A program made the translations under genes and the position numbers. Of a stretch of 64,000 bases of DNA, positions 1 to 8,800 are shown piece by piece. The notes beneath the pieces were generated by a model that ran no database searches, was not told where the DNA came from, and worked only from the letters and a program-made list of their open reading frames with translations. The DNA is from Friedmanniella luteola (GTDB lineage: Bacteria; Actinomycetota; Actinomycetes; Propionibacteriales; Propionibacteriaceae), in assembly GCF_900105065.1 (NCBI RefSeq), contig NZ_LT629749.1:2914001-2978000 (forward strand), given 5' to 3'. How positions within the stretch are numbered: the stretch's first letter is position 1; each line of letters begins with the position of its first letter.

Positions 1-255
1 GTCGAAGTTGACCTGTCGCCTGCTAACGTCGCCAAGCTGATGACCGTGCTTGAGCCGTACCTGAGCGCCGGACGGAAGGCTGGGGGCGGAGGCATTTCCA
101 GCCGTCGCCGCCGCATCTCCGGGGCAGCCGCAGCGAGCAAGAGCAGTTACACGCAAGCGATCCGAGAGTGGGCTCAGGCCAACAACATTCAGGTCAGCGG
201 GCGCGGACGGATCAAGAAGGAAGTCCTCGACGCCTACCAAGCCGCACAGGGCTAG
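1..255 (+). CDS. lsr2: Lsr2 nucleoid-associated protein, C-terminal part (5' end outside window)
   Basis: The reading frame is open from base 1, so the gene starts upstream; the last 84 codons are here. The N-terminal end of the fragment (VEVDLSPANVAKL) fits the end of the Lsr2 dimerisation domain, followed by a basic linker (SSRRRR) and the DNA-binding domain ending REWAQANNIQVSGRGRIKKE. The RGR triplet near the end is the AT-hook-like minor-groove contact of the family. Lsr2 is an H-NS-like silencer that coats AT-rich and foreign DNA. The small second copies found on actinomycete mobile elements look the same, so whether this is the housekeeping copy cannot be told here. Confidence 0.93.
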   Translation, partial: VEVDLSPANVAKLMTVLEPYLSAGRKAGGGGISSRRRRISGAAAASKSSYTQAIREWAQANNIQVSGRGRIKKEVLDAYQAAQG

Positions 256-362
256 CCCTCTAGTTGAAGGACGCCGCTCTCTGCTGTCCTACTGCCACTT
301 CCGGTTACGCGGCGTGGGTGACTCGGCACCAGACGACAGCCGAGTTCGCCCGCGCCAGACCA

Positions 363-1004
363 TCAGTCTGGCGCCTGTCGATCGGCGGCCGCAGACGTGA
401 GGAAGGGTCTTTCCGGCTCGAGCGGGGGCGACGGGCGAAGTCGGTCCAGCGTCCGATAGATCGTCGAACGACTCACGTTGAACATCTCGGCAAGTTCAGC
501 GCAGGTGTAGGTCCCGAGGCTGTGCAGCTCCAACAGGTGCTTGGCCTGGTTCGGCTTCAGCTTCGGCTGCTTCCCGCGAAGCCGACCCTTCTCTCGGGCG
601 ACCTGCATGCCTTCTCTGGTGCGCAGCCGAATCAGATCCGCCTCGAACTCAGCCACCATCGCTAACACGTTGAACAGCAGCCGGCCTACAGGATCGGTCG
701 GGTCGTGGACCGAACCGCCCATGCTGAGCCGGACGCCGCGGCAGGTCAGTTCCTCCAGGATGTCGCGAGCATCGGGCAGCGACCGCGCTAACCGGTCGAG
801 TTTCGTGACCACCAAGGTGTCGCCCTCGCGGCACGCAGCTAGTGCAAGCCGCAACCCGGGCCGGTCCCGGTTGGTGCCTGTAAGCCCATGATCGACGTAG
901 ATGCGGTCGTCGCCCACTCCAAGGGCGTGGAGGCCATCACGTTGAGCCGTGAGGTCTTGATGTTCGGTTGAAACGCGTGCGTACCCGACAAGGAGTCTGT
1001 CCAT
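363..1004 (-). CDS. Serine recombinase (resolvase/invertase family)
   Basis: A 213-residue small serine recombinase. The N-terminus reads VGYARVSTEHQDL with the catalytic serine at residue 12; the KLDRLARS motif carries the arginines expected around the active site, and IRLRTREGMQVAREKGR is the start of helix E. A C-terminal helix-turn-helix (about residues 165-187, CAELAEMFNVSRSTIYR) gives DNA binding. Length matches Tn3-type resolvases and Gin/Hin invertases. No transposase or obvious res site lies beside it; repeat array 1 lies directly upstream of its start. Likely a remnant or autonomous site-specific recombinase of a mobile element. Confidence 0.93.
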   Translation of the reverse strand: MDRLLVGYARVSTEHQDLTAQRDGLHALGVGDDRIYVDHGLTGTNRDRPGLRLALAACREGDTLVVTKLDRLARSLPDARDILEELTCRGVRLSMGGSVHDPTDPVGRLLFNVLAMVAEFEADLIRLRTREGMQVAREKGRLRGKQPKLKPNQAKHLLELHSLGTYTCAELAEMFNVSRSTIYRTLDRLRPSPPLEPERPFLTSAAADRQAPD

Positions 1005-1061
1005 CTACCTGGCCTGACACGGCCTACAACTCAAGGCAAGCCCCTCCCCAGGCCGGCGCGT

Positions 1062-1253
1062 GCCCTGTCCCGCACGAGGGTCGGCCACTGACGTGCTCCG
1101 CACGAGGGTCGTCCACTGACGTGCTCCGCACGAGGGTCGTCCACTGACGTGCTCCGCACGAGGGTCGTCCACTGACGTGCTCCGCACGAGGGTCGTCCAC
1201 TGACGTGCTCCGCACGAGGGTCGGTCACTGACGTGCTCCGCACGAGGGTCGGC
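1062..1253. repeat. 28-bp tandem repeat array 1 (about 7 units)
   Basis: Seven copies of the core GTGCTCCGCACGAGGGTCG (first copy diverged) recur every 28 bp, joined by GKCCACTGAC. Each unit holds a small hairpin, CGTGC-TCC-GCACG. The array separates the divergent recombinase and secreted-protein genes. Because 28 is not a multiple of 3, the unit stays open in several frames and yields spurious repeat peptides. Confidence 0.97.
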
Positions 1254-1614
1254 TAGGAATGTCGACGCCTGGGCCGAGGCGGCCCGCCTCGGCCGCTGCC
1301 CCGTAGTCGAGCACCCTGGCTCAATGCGGAGTGTCGGTGGTGTCCTCGAGGACGGTCGCTCACCCGGTCAGTGCAGCGGGCCAGTTCGGTGACGGCTGCA
1401 TCCACATCTTGTATATGGCGAGGGCCAGAAAAATGGAAACGGCTGCGCGACGGCCAAGGCGTTCATATAGTTCAGGCCTGACACGCAGCCCGTCTACTTG
1501 GTCTCTTCGCGAAAGGGGGGGGGCAGGAATTTATAGCCGGACCCAGATGCTCGGCTCAGTTCTCACGTGTCCGGCAGTCTCGTCCTACCATCCCCAGCCC
1601 CCGAAAGGCTTCCT
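1254..1614. other. Gene-free leader of the secreted-protein gene
   Basis: No supported gene. A run of nine G residues lies near 1515-1523, and a short AT-richer stretch around 1405-1470 is the likeliest promoter region for the gene starting at 1615. I could not define -35/-10 elements. Confidence 0.4.
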
Positions 1615-2154
1615 GTGCACCGTCTTCTCACCCGGACCGGGGCGATTGTGGCTGCGGCCGCCGCTTCCCTGGCCCTGACCTCATTTCCTGCAAACGCGGC
1701 AACCCGCACGTTCCACGATGCCAAGTCCTCCGATTGGTGGTCCGACCTCACCCGCGTCAAAGTCAACAACGGCACCACTTACCTCACCGTGACCGCCGAT
1801 GTCGGCTCGATGACCACCGAGGACCGCTTCTACCTGTGGGTGGACACCGACGTGAACAACGCCGGCCCGGAGTACAAGGGGACTGCGATCCCGAACTCAG
1901 AGTGGCAGAAGCTCCGCAGGGTCGGCTCCTTCAGCGACAGCGGCAAGGCCCTCTCTGGCGAGAACTGCTGGGTAATGGGCACAGCCGATGTAAACTCTGA
2001 GCCGACGGTCACCTTCAAGGTCAAGCGGTCGTGCATGAAGCAACCGGGAAAAATCCGAGTGGCGGTGAAAGCTCGCTACCAACTCGCGGACGCCATCAAG
2101 TCGGACTGGGGGCCCGGTAAGAATGAGTTTTTCGGCTGGGTCGCAAAAGGCTGA
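1615..2154 (+). CDS. Secreted protein of unknown function
   Basis: I chose the GTG at 1615, preceded by GAAAGG about 7 nt upstream, over the in-frame GTG at 1567, because it gives a normal Sec signal peptide: HRLLTRTG, then a hydrophobic run (AAAAASLALTSFPANA) with a likely AXA cleavage site. The mature part, about 150 residues, is polar with two cysteines (ENCWVM and KRSCMK) that could form a disulfide, and has a beta-rich look (YLTVTADVGSM, FYLWVDTDVNN). I do not recognise the family. It is followed by another secreted protein in the same direction. Confidence 0.75.
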   Translation: MHRLLTRTGAIVAAAAASLALTSFPANAATRTFHDAKSSDWWSDLTRVKVNNGTTYLTVTADVGSMTTEDRFYLWVDTDVNNAGPEYKGTAIPNSEWQKLRRVGSFSDSGKALSGENCWVMGTADVNSEPTVTFKVKRSCMKQPGKIRVAVKARYQLADAIKSDWGPGKNEFFGWVAKG

Positions 2155-2518
2155 TCCCCCTCACAAGTCCGTGAGCTAGACCTCGGCTCCTGCGCTGCTG
2201 CCGGCTTCGTCTAGAACGGGTCGTAGGCGGCTCTCTGCTCGCTCTTGTAGCAGGTCGCGAATGTGTCCAGTCCGGCAAGCCGGCGGGAACTTCGCTCAGA
2301 GCATCGCGGATCTCACGGGCCGAGAGCCGAGAACGTTCAACGCGCTTCGCTCGAAGCGACCTTGGCCACGATCCGCTGTTCGTCGGTGAGGCCGACCTAA
2401 GGCGGCGAGCGACCAGGTGGCGCTTGAGGTGTATCGAAGGATCAGCCCAGCCCGTGGTCACTTCAAGATCTGCTTGGAAATATCATAAGTTCAATGTATC
2501 CGAAGGAATAGGAACCCA
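2155..2518. other. Intergenic region, no gene seen
   Basis: About 360 bp without a convincing ORF on either strand. The last 60 bp are AT-richer (TATCATAAGTTCAATG) and probably hold the promoter of the following gene. Confidence 0.4.
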
Positions 2519-3406
2519 ATGAAGAAACTCCCTGCGCTGCTCACGGCGACAGCGCTCGCCCTAACGGGGCTCGCGGCTACCACACCCGCCGCAGATGCCG
2601 CCACCAACGTCTGCGCAGGAGTGTCCAGCTGTCGTGTCGTCGCCTCGTCTGACATCGACGGCGACAAGGAGCCCGATCAGGTCGGGATCGCTCTGACTAA
2701 GACCTCGACGATCGTGCGCGTGAAAACGGCCACCAGAACGATGCAGACGACAAGCCGTGACGCGTGGTCGTTTGAGCCGCTTCACGGCATCGCCGCAATC
2801 GACGGTGTAAAGGGCAACGAGATCGTCATCGGGGACCTCACGGGGGCCAACACCTATTGGTATCGAGTCATCACGCATCGGTCAGGCAAGCTCGTCACGC
2901 TCAACCCCGGCCAGAAGTCACCGGCCGTTCCCAACCGCTGGGGAACTCAGGCGTCGTTCAGTGCCTACGCGGGGTACTCACGAACCGTTTCGTCTACCGG
3001 AGCCGTTTCGCTCGTCGAGAAGTATGCGCTGCGCAACGACACAGGTTCCGGCTATACCGGCAAGAACATCACCTACGCGTGGAGTGGCGGCAAGTGGGTG
3101 AAAAAGTCAACGAAGACTGCGCGCTACTCCAGTGCTGCGAAGGCCAAGGCGATCTACGGCTGGCGGATCAAGGGACTGCCCATCGACTCCGAAGTTATCC
3201 CGCGGACGTACAAGAGCTGCACCGCGCTCGTGAAGGACTTCCCGCATGGAGTCGGACGGTTCAACGCGAAGGACAAGACCACCACAACGCCAGTGACGAA
3301 CTTCAAAGTGGCTGTGACCACCTACTATCTGAACAACGGCCCGCGGGCCGGCTCTCAGTACGATCTCGATCGTGACAACGACGGGATCGCCTGCGAGAAG
3401 CATTAG
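2519..3406 (+). CDS. Secreted protein with C-terminal excalibur calcium-binding domain
   Basis: The ATG at 2519 follows GGAATAGGAA and opens a clear signal peptide (KKLPALLTATALALTGLAATTPAADA). The middle (residues about 30-215) is a domain I do not recognise, with a short segment DIDGDKEPDQVGIAL resembling FG-GAP/VCBS-type calcium loops. The C-terminal 70 residues are an excalibur domain: YKSCTALVKDFPHGVG early, and the diagnostic DRDNDGIACE loop at the end. Excalibur domains bind calcium in extracellular actinobacterial and firmicute proteins. The gene is monocistronic, ending in its own terminator. Confidence 0.85.
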   Translation: MKKLPALLTATALALTGLAATTPAADAATNVCAGVSSCRVVASSDIDGDKEPDQVGIALTKTSTIVRVKTATRTMQTTSRDAWSFEPLHGIAAIDGVKGNEIVIGDLTGANTYWYRVITHRSGKLVTLNPGQKSPAVPNRWGTQASFSAYAGYSRTVSSTGAVSLVEKYALRNDTGSGYTGKNITYAWSGGKWVKKSTKTARYSSAAKAKAIYGWRIKGLPIDSEVIPRTYKSCTALVKDFPHGVGRFNAKDKTTTTPVTNFKVAVTTYYLNNGPRAGSQYDLDRDNDGIACEKH

Positions 3407-3414
3407 CAGTCTGA

Positions 3415-3448
3415 GCAAGGGCCCGGTTCTTCAGAACGGGGCCCTTGC
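3415..3448 (+). terminator. Rho-independent terminator after the excalibur gene
   Basis: A 16-bp stem with one mismatch (arms GCAAGGGCCCGGTTCT and AGAACGGGGCCCTTGC, 2-nt gap) lies 9 nt past the stop codon and is followed by CATTTTC. Confidence 0.9.
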
Positions 3449-3531
3449 CATTTTCCTGACCATAACCCCGTACCTCCCCACGTGACTGTCAGCCGCGACG
3501 TGCCGCACGGGGAGCCGGCTGCTGCGTGTGT

Positions 3532-3795
3532 CCCGCGCGAGGGTCGGTCGCTGACGTGCTCCGCACGAGGGTCGGCCACTGACGTGCTCCGCACGAGGGT
3601 CGGTCACTGACATGCTCCGCACGAGGGTCGGTGACTGACGTGCTCCGCACGAGGGTCGGCCACTGACGTGCTCCGCACGAGGGTCGGCCACTGACGTGCT
3701 CCGCACGAGGGTCGGCCACTGACGTGCTCCGCACGAGGGTCGGCCACTGACGTGCTCCGCACGAGGGTCGCCCACTGACGCGCTCCGCGCGAGGC
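3532..3795. repeat. 28-bp tandem repeat array 2 (about 9-10 units)
   Basis: Nine to ten units at 28-bp spacing; most read GGTCGGCCACT between cores, some GGTCGGTCACT. The outer units are diverged (CGCGCGAGG), so decay is from the edges inward. The array lies between two co-directional genes, beyond the terminator of the first. Confidence 0.97.
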
Positions 3796-3850
3796 TTCAC
3801 CTAGACCGACGGGCGCCCGAGTGCTCGGACTGGTTTACCTTAAGTTCCTT

Positions 3851-4087
3851 ATGAAACTGCTTCGTCTCGATCCTCGGTGGGTCTACTCGACCGAGATCGA
3901 CGCTCGGCAGGTCGTGATTGCGGCGACACCGGACGAGCTTGCCTTGATCGCAAACTCGCTCAACGAGTCCTTGGAGGCAATCGAGGACTGGGAGTTCCAG
4001 ACCAGGCTAGGAGAGTCGCACGAGGCAGCCCGCGCCCTCAGATCCCAGATCAGCGGCTTGCTGGACCAACTCCGTGAGGTCGAGTAG
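3851..4087 (+). CDS. Small hypothetical protein, 78 residues
   Basis: A GTG at 3821 is in frame, but the ATG at 3851 (MKLLRLDPRWVYSTEI) looks the more natural start because the extra 10 residues abut the repeat array. The sequence is hydrophilic and helical (ATPDELALIANSLNESLEAIEDWEFQTRLG), a pattern I associate with short uncharacterised actinobacterial proteins. It has no signal peptide or membrane segment and no recognisable catalytic motif. No strong Shine-Dalgarno is visible before either start. Confidence 0.65.
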   Translation: MKLLRLDPRWVYSTEIDARQVVIAATPDELALIANSLNESLEAIEDWEFQTRLGESHEAARALRSQISGLLDQLREVE

Positions 4088-4090
4088 CGC

Positions 4091-4175
4091 CGACGTGCTC
4101 GTCCACTGGACGAGCTCCGCACGAGGGCCGGTCACTGGCGAGCTCTGCACGAGGGTCGCCACTGCGTCTGTCCCG
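4091..4175. repeat. Diverged repeat units, cluster 3 (2-3 units)
   Basis: Two to three degraded copies (GCTCCGCACGAGGGCCGGTCACT, GCTCTGCACGAGGGTCG and a partial) between two short co-directional genes. They show single-base changes in the hairpin arms. Confidence 0.8.
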
Positions 4176-4258
4176 ATAGGACAGGTCGAGCCACGACGGC
4201 ATGGTCCGCAGATCTCGACCTGACCAATTGGTCGCGGAGCGTCCCTACAGTGGGTTTC

Positions 4259-4552
4259 ATGAGGCTGCGCCTGCAGAAGTTGGATGACAGCGACTGGGGT
4301 TGGGGCAGGGTTCGGGTGGCGACCCAAGTAGCGCCCGACGCGCCCTGGTCGGTAGCCGTCATCCGGCAGCACAAGCTGGGCACGTACCTGCAGAGGGCGG
4401 GGATTGAGGACTTCCGAGATCGGGCGTTGCTCGGCAAGCAGGCGAGCGCTGCTCGACGGGAGTGGGGGCACGAGGGCGGGTTCGCTGAGTGGACGCGGGA
4501 GCGGAGTGAGCGGCGCTTCGCCGGCGACCTCCTTCAAGAGGTCTCCGACTAG
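4259..4552 (+). CDS. Hypothetical protein, 97 residues
   Basis: Start taken at ATG 4259 (MRLRLQKLDDSDWGWGRV); a GTG at 4250 is 3 codons upstream. Basic protein with several tryptophans and a C-terminal half rich in Arg/Glu helix (DRALLGKQASAARREWGHEGG, then RERSERRFAGDLLQEV). It belongs to no family I recognise. Its position between repeat clusters and its co-direction with the preceding short gene are the only context. Confidence 0.55.
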   Translation: MRLRLQKLDDSDWGWGRVRVATQVAPDAPWSVAVIRQHKLGTYLQRAGIEDFRDRALLGKQASAARREWGHEGGFAEWTRERSERRFAGDLLQEVSD

Positions 4553-4564
4553 CACCCCGGCCTA

Positions 4565-4593
4565 GGTGCGCGTCCCGCAGGAGGGTCGGTTAG
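4565..4593. repeat. Single diverged repeat unit, cluster 4
   Basis: One unit (GCGTCCCGCAGGAGGGTCGG) in the gap between convergent genes; its end touches the 3' end of the minus-strand gene at 4590. Confidence 0.65.
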
Positions 4594-5588
4594 TCGTCGG
4601 TTGGTCGGTGCGGCAGCAGGTTGCGGAGGGGTTCGTTGAGGAGGTCATTGACGTCGCGCCAGTGGAGGCCGTAGTGGCTTGCGATTCGTTCGTCTGCGTC
4701 CGCCCAGCTGGAGGCGGCGAGGACGTCAAAGAACCCAGATTGGTCTTCCTGGATGGTGCGGATCGCGGCAGCCAGTCCTCGAGAGCCGGGAGCTTCGGGC
4801 CACGCATACCGACTGACGGGCGGCTCCACTCCCTCGTCAAGTAGGCCGATGCGGAACCAAGCCGCGACAACATTGACGGCAAGATCGTCGGGGTCCAGGT
4901 CACCGCTGAGGTCGGCAAGCGGGTCGTAAAGAGTGTTGATCTTCCCCGTCTGGTCGACGGCCACCCAGGTGCGCTTGCGGCGGTCGGTGTGCACGATCCG
5001 GGCCTCGTACAGCAGGTCACGATCGTCGCTCCGCACGTAGCGGCGTCGGTCATACACCTTGATCTCGTCCTCGGACGCATCAGCGAGAAGCCGCTTCACC
5101 GTCGTCGCCGGCAGCCGGTTATCCCATACGGGAGCCAGGCTCGTGTCGGTGTCGGCGCCTTCGTCAACCAGGCTTGCGTCTCCAACGTTGGTGACCAGCT
5201 CGCCGTCGCTGACGACTACGTGACGCATAACCTGGCCGTTGGCGTCCTCCCAGCGAGCCTCCATCGCATTCGCCGCCGGGGTGACCGAGACAGAGAACCG
5301 CTGGCACTTCGGGTCTCGTTGCAAGTCGTCCCAGTTGAACGCCGAGGCTGGCGTGCCGGACCAGATGATGAGGACGACCGGTCCCCACACGGAGATGCCG
5401 ACAACGTCCTGGCCGACCACTGTCGACGCCTTCCCCACTCCTCGGAACAGGGGTCCTCTGCCCATGAGCCGCGATGCAAGAGGCTCGGCGGTATCGCGGC
5501 CCTTAGAGGGGTGGATGTACCAGTCCCGGGGCGAGCGCGGCGCGTACCCGACGATCTCGAAGCTCAGCACCAGGCGATTCAACAGCAC
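4590..5588 (-). CDS. Hypothetical protein, 332 residues
   Basis: The open frame runs upstream to 5780, but that extension is translated repeat array 5, so I place the start at GTG 5588 (LLNRLVLSFEIVGYAPRSPRDW). There is no signal peptide. The middle contains a WVAVDQTGKINTLYDPLADL strand pattern and a highly acidic C-terminal half ending in helices. I do not recognise a family. It faces the frameshifted methyltransferase across array 5 and converges on the 4259 gene. Confidence 0.7.
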   Translation of the reverse strand: MLLNRLVLSFEIVGYAPRSPRDWYIHPSKGRDTAEPLASRLMGRGPLFRGVGKASTVVGQDVVGISVWGPVVLIIWSGTPASAFNWDDLQRDPKCQRFSVSVTPAANAMEARWEDANGQVMRHVVVSDGELVTNVGDASLVDEGADTDTSLAPVWDNRLPATTVKRLLADASEDEIKVYDRRRYVRSDDRDLLYEARIVHTDRRKRTWVAVDQTGKINTLYDPLADLSGDLDPDDLAVNVVAAWFRIGLLDEGVEPPVSRYAWPEAPGSRGLAAAIRTIQEDQSGFFDVLAASSWADADERIASHYGLHWRDVNDLLNEPLRNLLPHRPTDD

Positions 5589-5639
5589 TGACGCCGTACA
5601 GGGGCCGGTCTCTGTTGGTCCCCCAGAAGAGTCGGCCAG

Positions 5640-5781
5640 TGCGTGCGTCCCGCACATCGATCGGTCACTGACGTGCTCCGCACGAGGGTCGTCCTCTGAC
5701 GTGCTCCGCACGAGGGGTCGTCCTCTGACGTGCTCCGCACGAGGGTCGCTCACTGCGCGCTCGGCAACGAGGTCGGCCAAG
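5640..5781. repeat. Repeat array 5 (about 5 units)
   Basis: Five units of mixed age between divergent genes. The first is the GCGTGCGTCCCGCAC form with a 6-bp hairpin; the next three are the GTGCTCCGCAC form; one has a 4-G run (GAGGGGTCG), adding a base; the last is decayed. It inflates the apparent N-terminus of the minus-strand gene. Confidence 0.95.
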
Positions 5782-5803
5782 TGACCGCTGCTACTTTCGG
5801 ATC

Positions 5804-6587
5804 GTGGCCGAGGCGTGGGAGAACAGTGCCAGCGCCTATGAGCGGTCCTTCGCGCGGCTGTGTGCAGGTACAGCGGCAGAGATGGTCAGCAGGCTCGAGG
5901 AGAACCATCAGACCGTGCTGGACATTGGGACCGGGCCAGGCACCGTCGCTGCTGCAAGCAAAGCGCAGCGGCCGCGCGGTGATCGGCATGGATAAGGACC
6001 AGTCGATGGTGGACCTGGCTGCACGTCGCCACCCGACCATCAGTTTCGCCCGCGCAGCTCTTCCTACGCTTCCGTGTGCAGGCCGGATCCTCGATGCGGT
6101 CACCGCTAACTTCGTCCTCAACCACACCCCCGATCCAGGCGCCGCCGCCCGAGAGCTGCGACGAGTTCTGCGACCCGGCGGCCGGCTGGTGGCCACCATT
6201 TGGACTTCTCAGTTGGTGCCGCTCAACCAGATGTGGAACGACGTCATGCGGCACGCGTCGGTCTCACCGCCACCGGGGCTGCGGCTAGCGGCCGAACTGG
6301 ACTTCGACCGCACGGTCGAAGGATTCGCCCTACTCCTCACCGAGGCCGGCTTCGGGCAGGTCGAGTGTCACGAAGTCCGGTGGACCTTCCAGATTGAGGC
6401 CGACGACTTGTGGGGCGCGGTCGAGGCGGGCATCGCCGTCATCGGCCAGACCTACCAGGCACAAGATCTCAGCGGCAGAAGGCGCATGCGCGCTACTTAC
6501 GAGGAGGTTGCCGCTGCGCTGAGCATCGACGGAACGCTAGTTCTACCCAGCGTCGCCCTCATCGCGGCTGCTCGACCCGCCCCGTGA
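5804..6587 (+). pseudogene. Class I SAM-dependent methyltransferase, frameshifted
   Basis: The N-terminus from GTG 5804 (AEAWENSASAYERSFARL) leads into motif I, VLDIGTGPGTVAAA, the SAM-binding glycine loop. After about 5955-5965 the frame runs into a stop at 5993, while the remaining fold continues one base over: AVIGMDKDQSMVDLAARRHP (motif II), NFVLNHTPDPGAAARELRRV (motif IV/post) and LRPGGRLVATIW. Together they make one complete Methyltransf_11-type enzyme. A single extra base (or two missing) in a GC-rich stretch would explain it. Substrate unknown. Either a recent pseudogene or a sequence error; the rest of the gene is well conserved. Confidence 0.85.
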
Positions 6588-6618
6588 TCGAGCCCGGCCA
6601 TGCCACAGCCGGCCGGCT

Positions 6619-6650
6619 GCTGCGCGCGTCCCGCACGAGGGTCGGCCACC
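6619..6650. repeat. Single repeat unit, cluster 6
   Basis: One unit in the GCGCGCGTCCCGCACGAGG form between the convergent methyltransferase and beta-propeller genes. Confidence 0.8.
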
Positions 6651-6698
6651 GGGACGGTCACCCACAACGGTGTGAAGCCCACCGTCGAGGACTTTGCT

Positions 6699-7823
6699 CT
6701 AGATGCTGGTGACGATGGTGACGGTTCCGCCGTCGGCGGCGTAGAGGAAGTTGGTGGTGGTGTCGACCGCGAGCTCGCCCCAGGAGTGTGCGTGGACAGG
6801 AGGGGGGATCTTCCTGACGAGTCGGAGTGTCTTCGTGTCGAGCACCAGCAGCATCCCGTCCTGCGCGACGGGCAGGTAGGCGAGCTGGAGGTCCGGGTTG
6901 ATTGCGAGAGCGCCCGTGCCGCTGTGGAAGGCGGCTTGGATCGTCTTCTTGATGGCACCGGTGGTGGTGTCGAGAACGGTGACCGTGCCATCCCCTTCGT
7001 TGGGGATGAAGGCTTGCCCGGTGGTGGAGTCGACGGTCACTGGCCCGCCGCCACCTGTCTCGACCGCTGTCATGGTGAGTGAGGTCGTATCGATGATCCA
7101 GCTTCGTGCGCTCCCGCTGACGATGGCGGTACCGGCCCGCGTGTCGACATCGACGCCGAGCGCCACGGCCTCGTGGCCACCACTCTGGCGGAAGCCGACC
7201 GGGAGGGCGGCCACGATCTCTCGGTTGCGGGTGTCGATGACCGCGACGGTGCCGAGCGCGCTGGTGAGCACGAAGAGGGAGTGCGCCTCACGATCCAGCG
7301 CCAGCTGGTGCGGCACTCCCCTGCTCCGTAGCGGGATTCGGTCAACGACCTCAAACTTGCGCGGAGCTCCCGTCTGGTTGTCGAGTCGCCGGTCGATGTT
7401 GACGACCGCGACGACACCCTGCCCGGTGCTGGTCTGGGTGCCTGCGTAGAGCAGACCGGATGCCGGGTCCACGGCGAGCCCGCCCGACACGACGCCGATC
7501 TCGATGCTGTCCCGTGGAAACTCTCCCGATTCCGCCTTGTCGATGTCGGTGATGGTCACGGTGCCGTGGTCGCTGGTGTAGAGCTCGTTGTCTGGGTCGA
7601 TGGCCATCTTCGGAGGCGGATGGGCCACTGCGACCCGGCCCGCGATCTTCACGGTGCTGGACGTCGGCTCGACCGCAGGGCGGGTCGCCGAGGTCGACGG
7701 CGCCGGACTGGATCTCGCCGAAGGAGAACGGGTGCCTGACACGGTGCAGGCTGGCATCGCGAGGGCGAGGAGAGCCAGGAGGGCGACCAGCATCGGCACA
7801 CGCTGTTGCGATAGCGCGGCCAT
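6699..7823 (-). CDS. Secreted YVTN-type beta-propeller protein, probable lipoprotein
   Basis: Start at ATG 7823, preceded by GGAGGT at good spacing. The N-terminus MAALSQQRVPMLVALLALLALAMPAC ends in a cysteine that could be lipidated, followed by a Ser/Pro/Thr-rich linker to about residue 55. The remaining roughly 310 residues are repeated blades with the pattern (A/L)VD..TG..Y(V/A)....G.VTV(I/L)DT.T, for example QAFIPNEGDGTVTVLDTTTG and FLYAADGGTVTIVTS. This is the 40-residue YVTN beta-propeller family, usually extracellular and involved in binding. It lies 79 bp downstream of another lipoprotein gene, probably one operon. Confidence 0.87.
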   Translation of the reverse strand: MAALSQQRVPMLVALLALLALAMPACTVSGTRSPSARSSPAPSTSATRPAVEPTSSTVKIAGRVAVAHPPPKMAIDPDNELYTSDHGTVTITDIDKAESGEFPRDSIEIGVVSGGLAVDPASGLLYAGTQTSTGQGVVAVVNIDRRLDNQTGAPRKFEVVDRIPLRSRGVPHQLALDREAHSLFVLTSALGTVAVIDTRNREIVAALPVGFRQSGGHEAVALGVDVDTRAGTAIVSGSARSWIIDTTSLTMTAVETGGGGPVTVDSTTGQAFIPNEGDGTVTVLDTTTGAIKKTIQAAFHSGTGALAINPDLQLAYLPVAQDGMLLVLDTKTLRLVRKIPPPVHAHSWGELAVDTTTNFLYAADGGTVTIVTSI

Positions 7824-7902
7824 GGCGCACCTCCAACCTGCATGGTGCTCCACCTCCGAGAGGTCTGTCCAGGGTGGTGATGAGCGCTGCGGCGGCGAGT
7901 CG

Positions 7903-8661
7903 TCAGCCGATCTCGACCGAGCCGATGATCGTCTCGATGTCGGCACGGTCTTGCGCCGAGATGCTGGGTGGGTACCCGGCCAGGATCACGAGGCGGGTGC
8001 CCTCAACGTCAAGGATCCACGCCTCGTTGTGCCGGTTAGGACTTTGCGCCCACAGGCTTGGAGCTTCGCCTACGCCGACGAGATGGTCCTCCTGCAGGAG
8101 CCCATACTTCCCCTCCCTGCAGTCCTTCGGGTTGTAGGCGGGAACCCTGTAGCGCACGCGCTGACCTCGGAAGCCGTCAACGCTCACGTCGCGGGCGGCA
8201 GCCGAGCCCGGCAGGTGCCCGTAAGCCGCGACGAGATCCTCGACTGCGTCCCCAGGTGGAGGATCCAGCAACTTCCACTGACACCCGTCGACGTAGATGT
8301 TGGCCACGTCGAAAAAGTCGATACCGATGCGCGGTTCAGAGCCCGACTTCAAGATGAACACGTCCTCCGACCGCCAGCCGGGCGGCAGGGTGACGACGAC
8401 CGGCACCTCCGGTGCGGCTCCGCCGAAGTAGGCGGTAGCTCTGCCGGGTCCCTCGGTAGCAGTAGCGGCGGCCGAGGGTGTCGACGCTGGTGACGACGAG
8501 ATGCCCGGCTCCCCAGGACTAGCCGGACCGTGATCCTCGGACAGAATGGAGGAACAGCCGCTGGTGATACCTGCGCCGATGAGGACGGTCATCGCGGCGC
8601 CGGCGACGCAGGGTGGCATAGCCAGCGTCCTGCAACCACGCGGACCGGGGTGACCCGTCAT
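7903..8661 (-). CDS. Lipoprotein of unknown function
   Basis: Several starts are possible: GTG 8697, ATG 8661, ATG 8619 (with AGGA upstream) and ATG 8592. I give 8661, which keeps an arginine-containing n-region before the hydrophobic segment VAGAAMTVLIGAGITSGC; the GITSGC sequence is a fair lipobox. A Ser/Pro/Thr linker follows, then a globular domain with four further cysteine-containing or Trp-containing strands (YVDGCQWKLLDPP, NPKDCREGKYG). The end, SISAQDRADIETIIGSVEIG, resembles the C-terminus of DUF-type surface lipoproteins. First gene of a likely two-gene operon with the beta-propeller protein. Confidence 0.72.
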   Translation of the reverse strand: MTGHPGPRGCRTLAMPPCVAGAAMTVLIGAGITSGCSSILSEDHGPASPGEPGISSSPASTPSAAATATEGPGRATAYFGGAAPEVPVVVTLPPGWRSEDVFILKSGSEPRIGIDFFDVANIYVDGCQWKLLDPPPGDAVEDLVAAYGHLPGSAAARDVSVDGFRGQRVRYRVPAYNPKDCREGKYGLLQEDHLVGVGEAPSLWAQSPNRHNEAWILDVEGTRLVILAGYPPSISAQDRADIETIIGSVEIG

Positions 8662-8747
8662 CTCAAGTACCCGACGGCAGCGACCCTCATGCCTCACTTT
8701 GGCGCCCCAGACTCTCGCCCGTCAACGAGCACCCGGCGCCACCTGTG

Positions 8748-8800
8748 CCTGCGTCCCGCACGAGGGTCGGCCACTGACGTGCTCCGCACGAGGGTCGGCT
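8748..8800. repeat. Repeat cluster 7 (2 units)
   Basis: One GCGTCCCGCAC-form and one GTGCTCCGCAC-form unit in tandem between two minus-strand genes. Confidence 0.92.

Noticed and set aside
1005-1243. ORFs on the minus strand in repeat arrays (also at 3403-3800, 10520-10982, 20675-21122) encoding repeated RSTSVDDPRAEHVSGRPSCG-like peptides
   Set aside because: They are translations of the 28-bp repeat, open in several frames because the period is not a multiple of three; the same peptide appears from different frames and no start or ribosome binding site is consistent.
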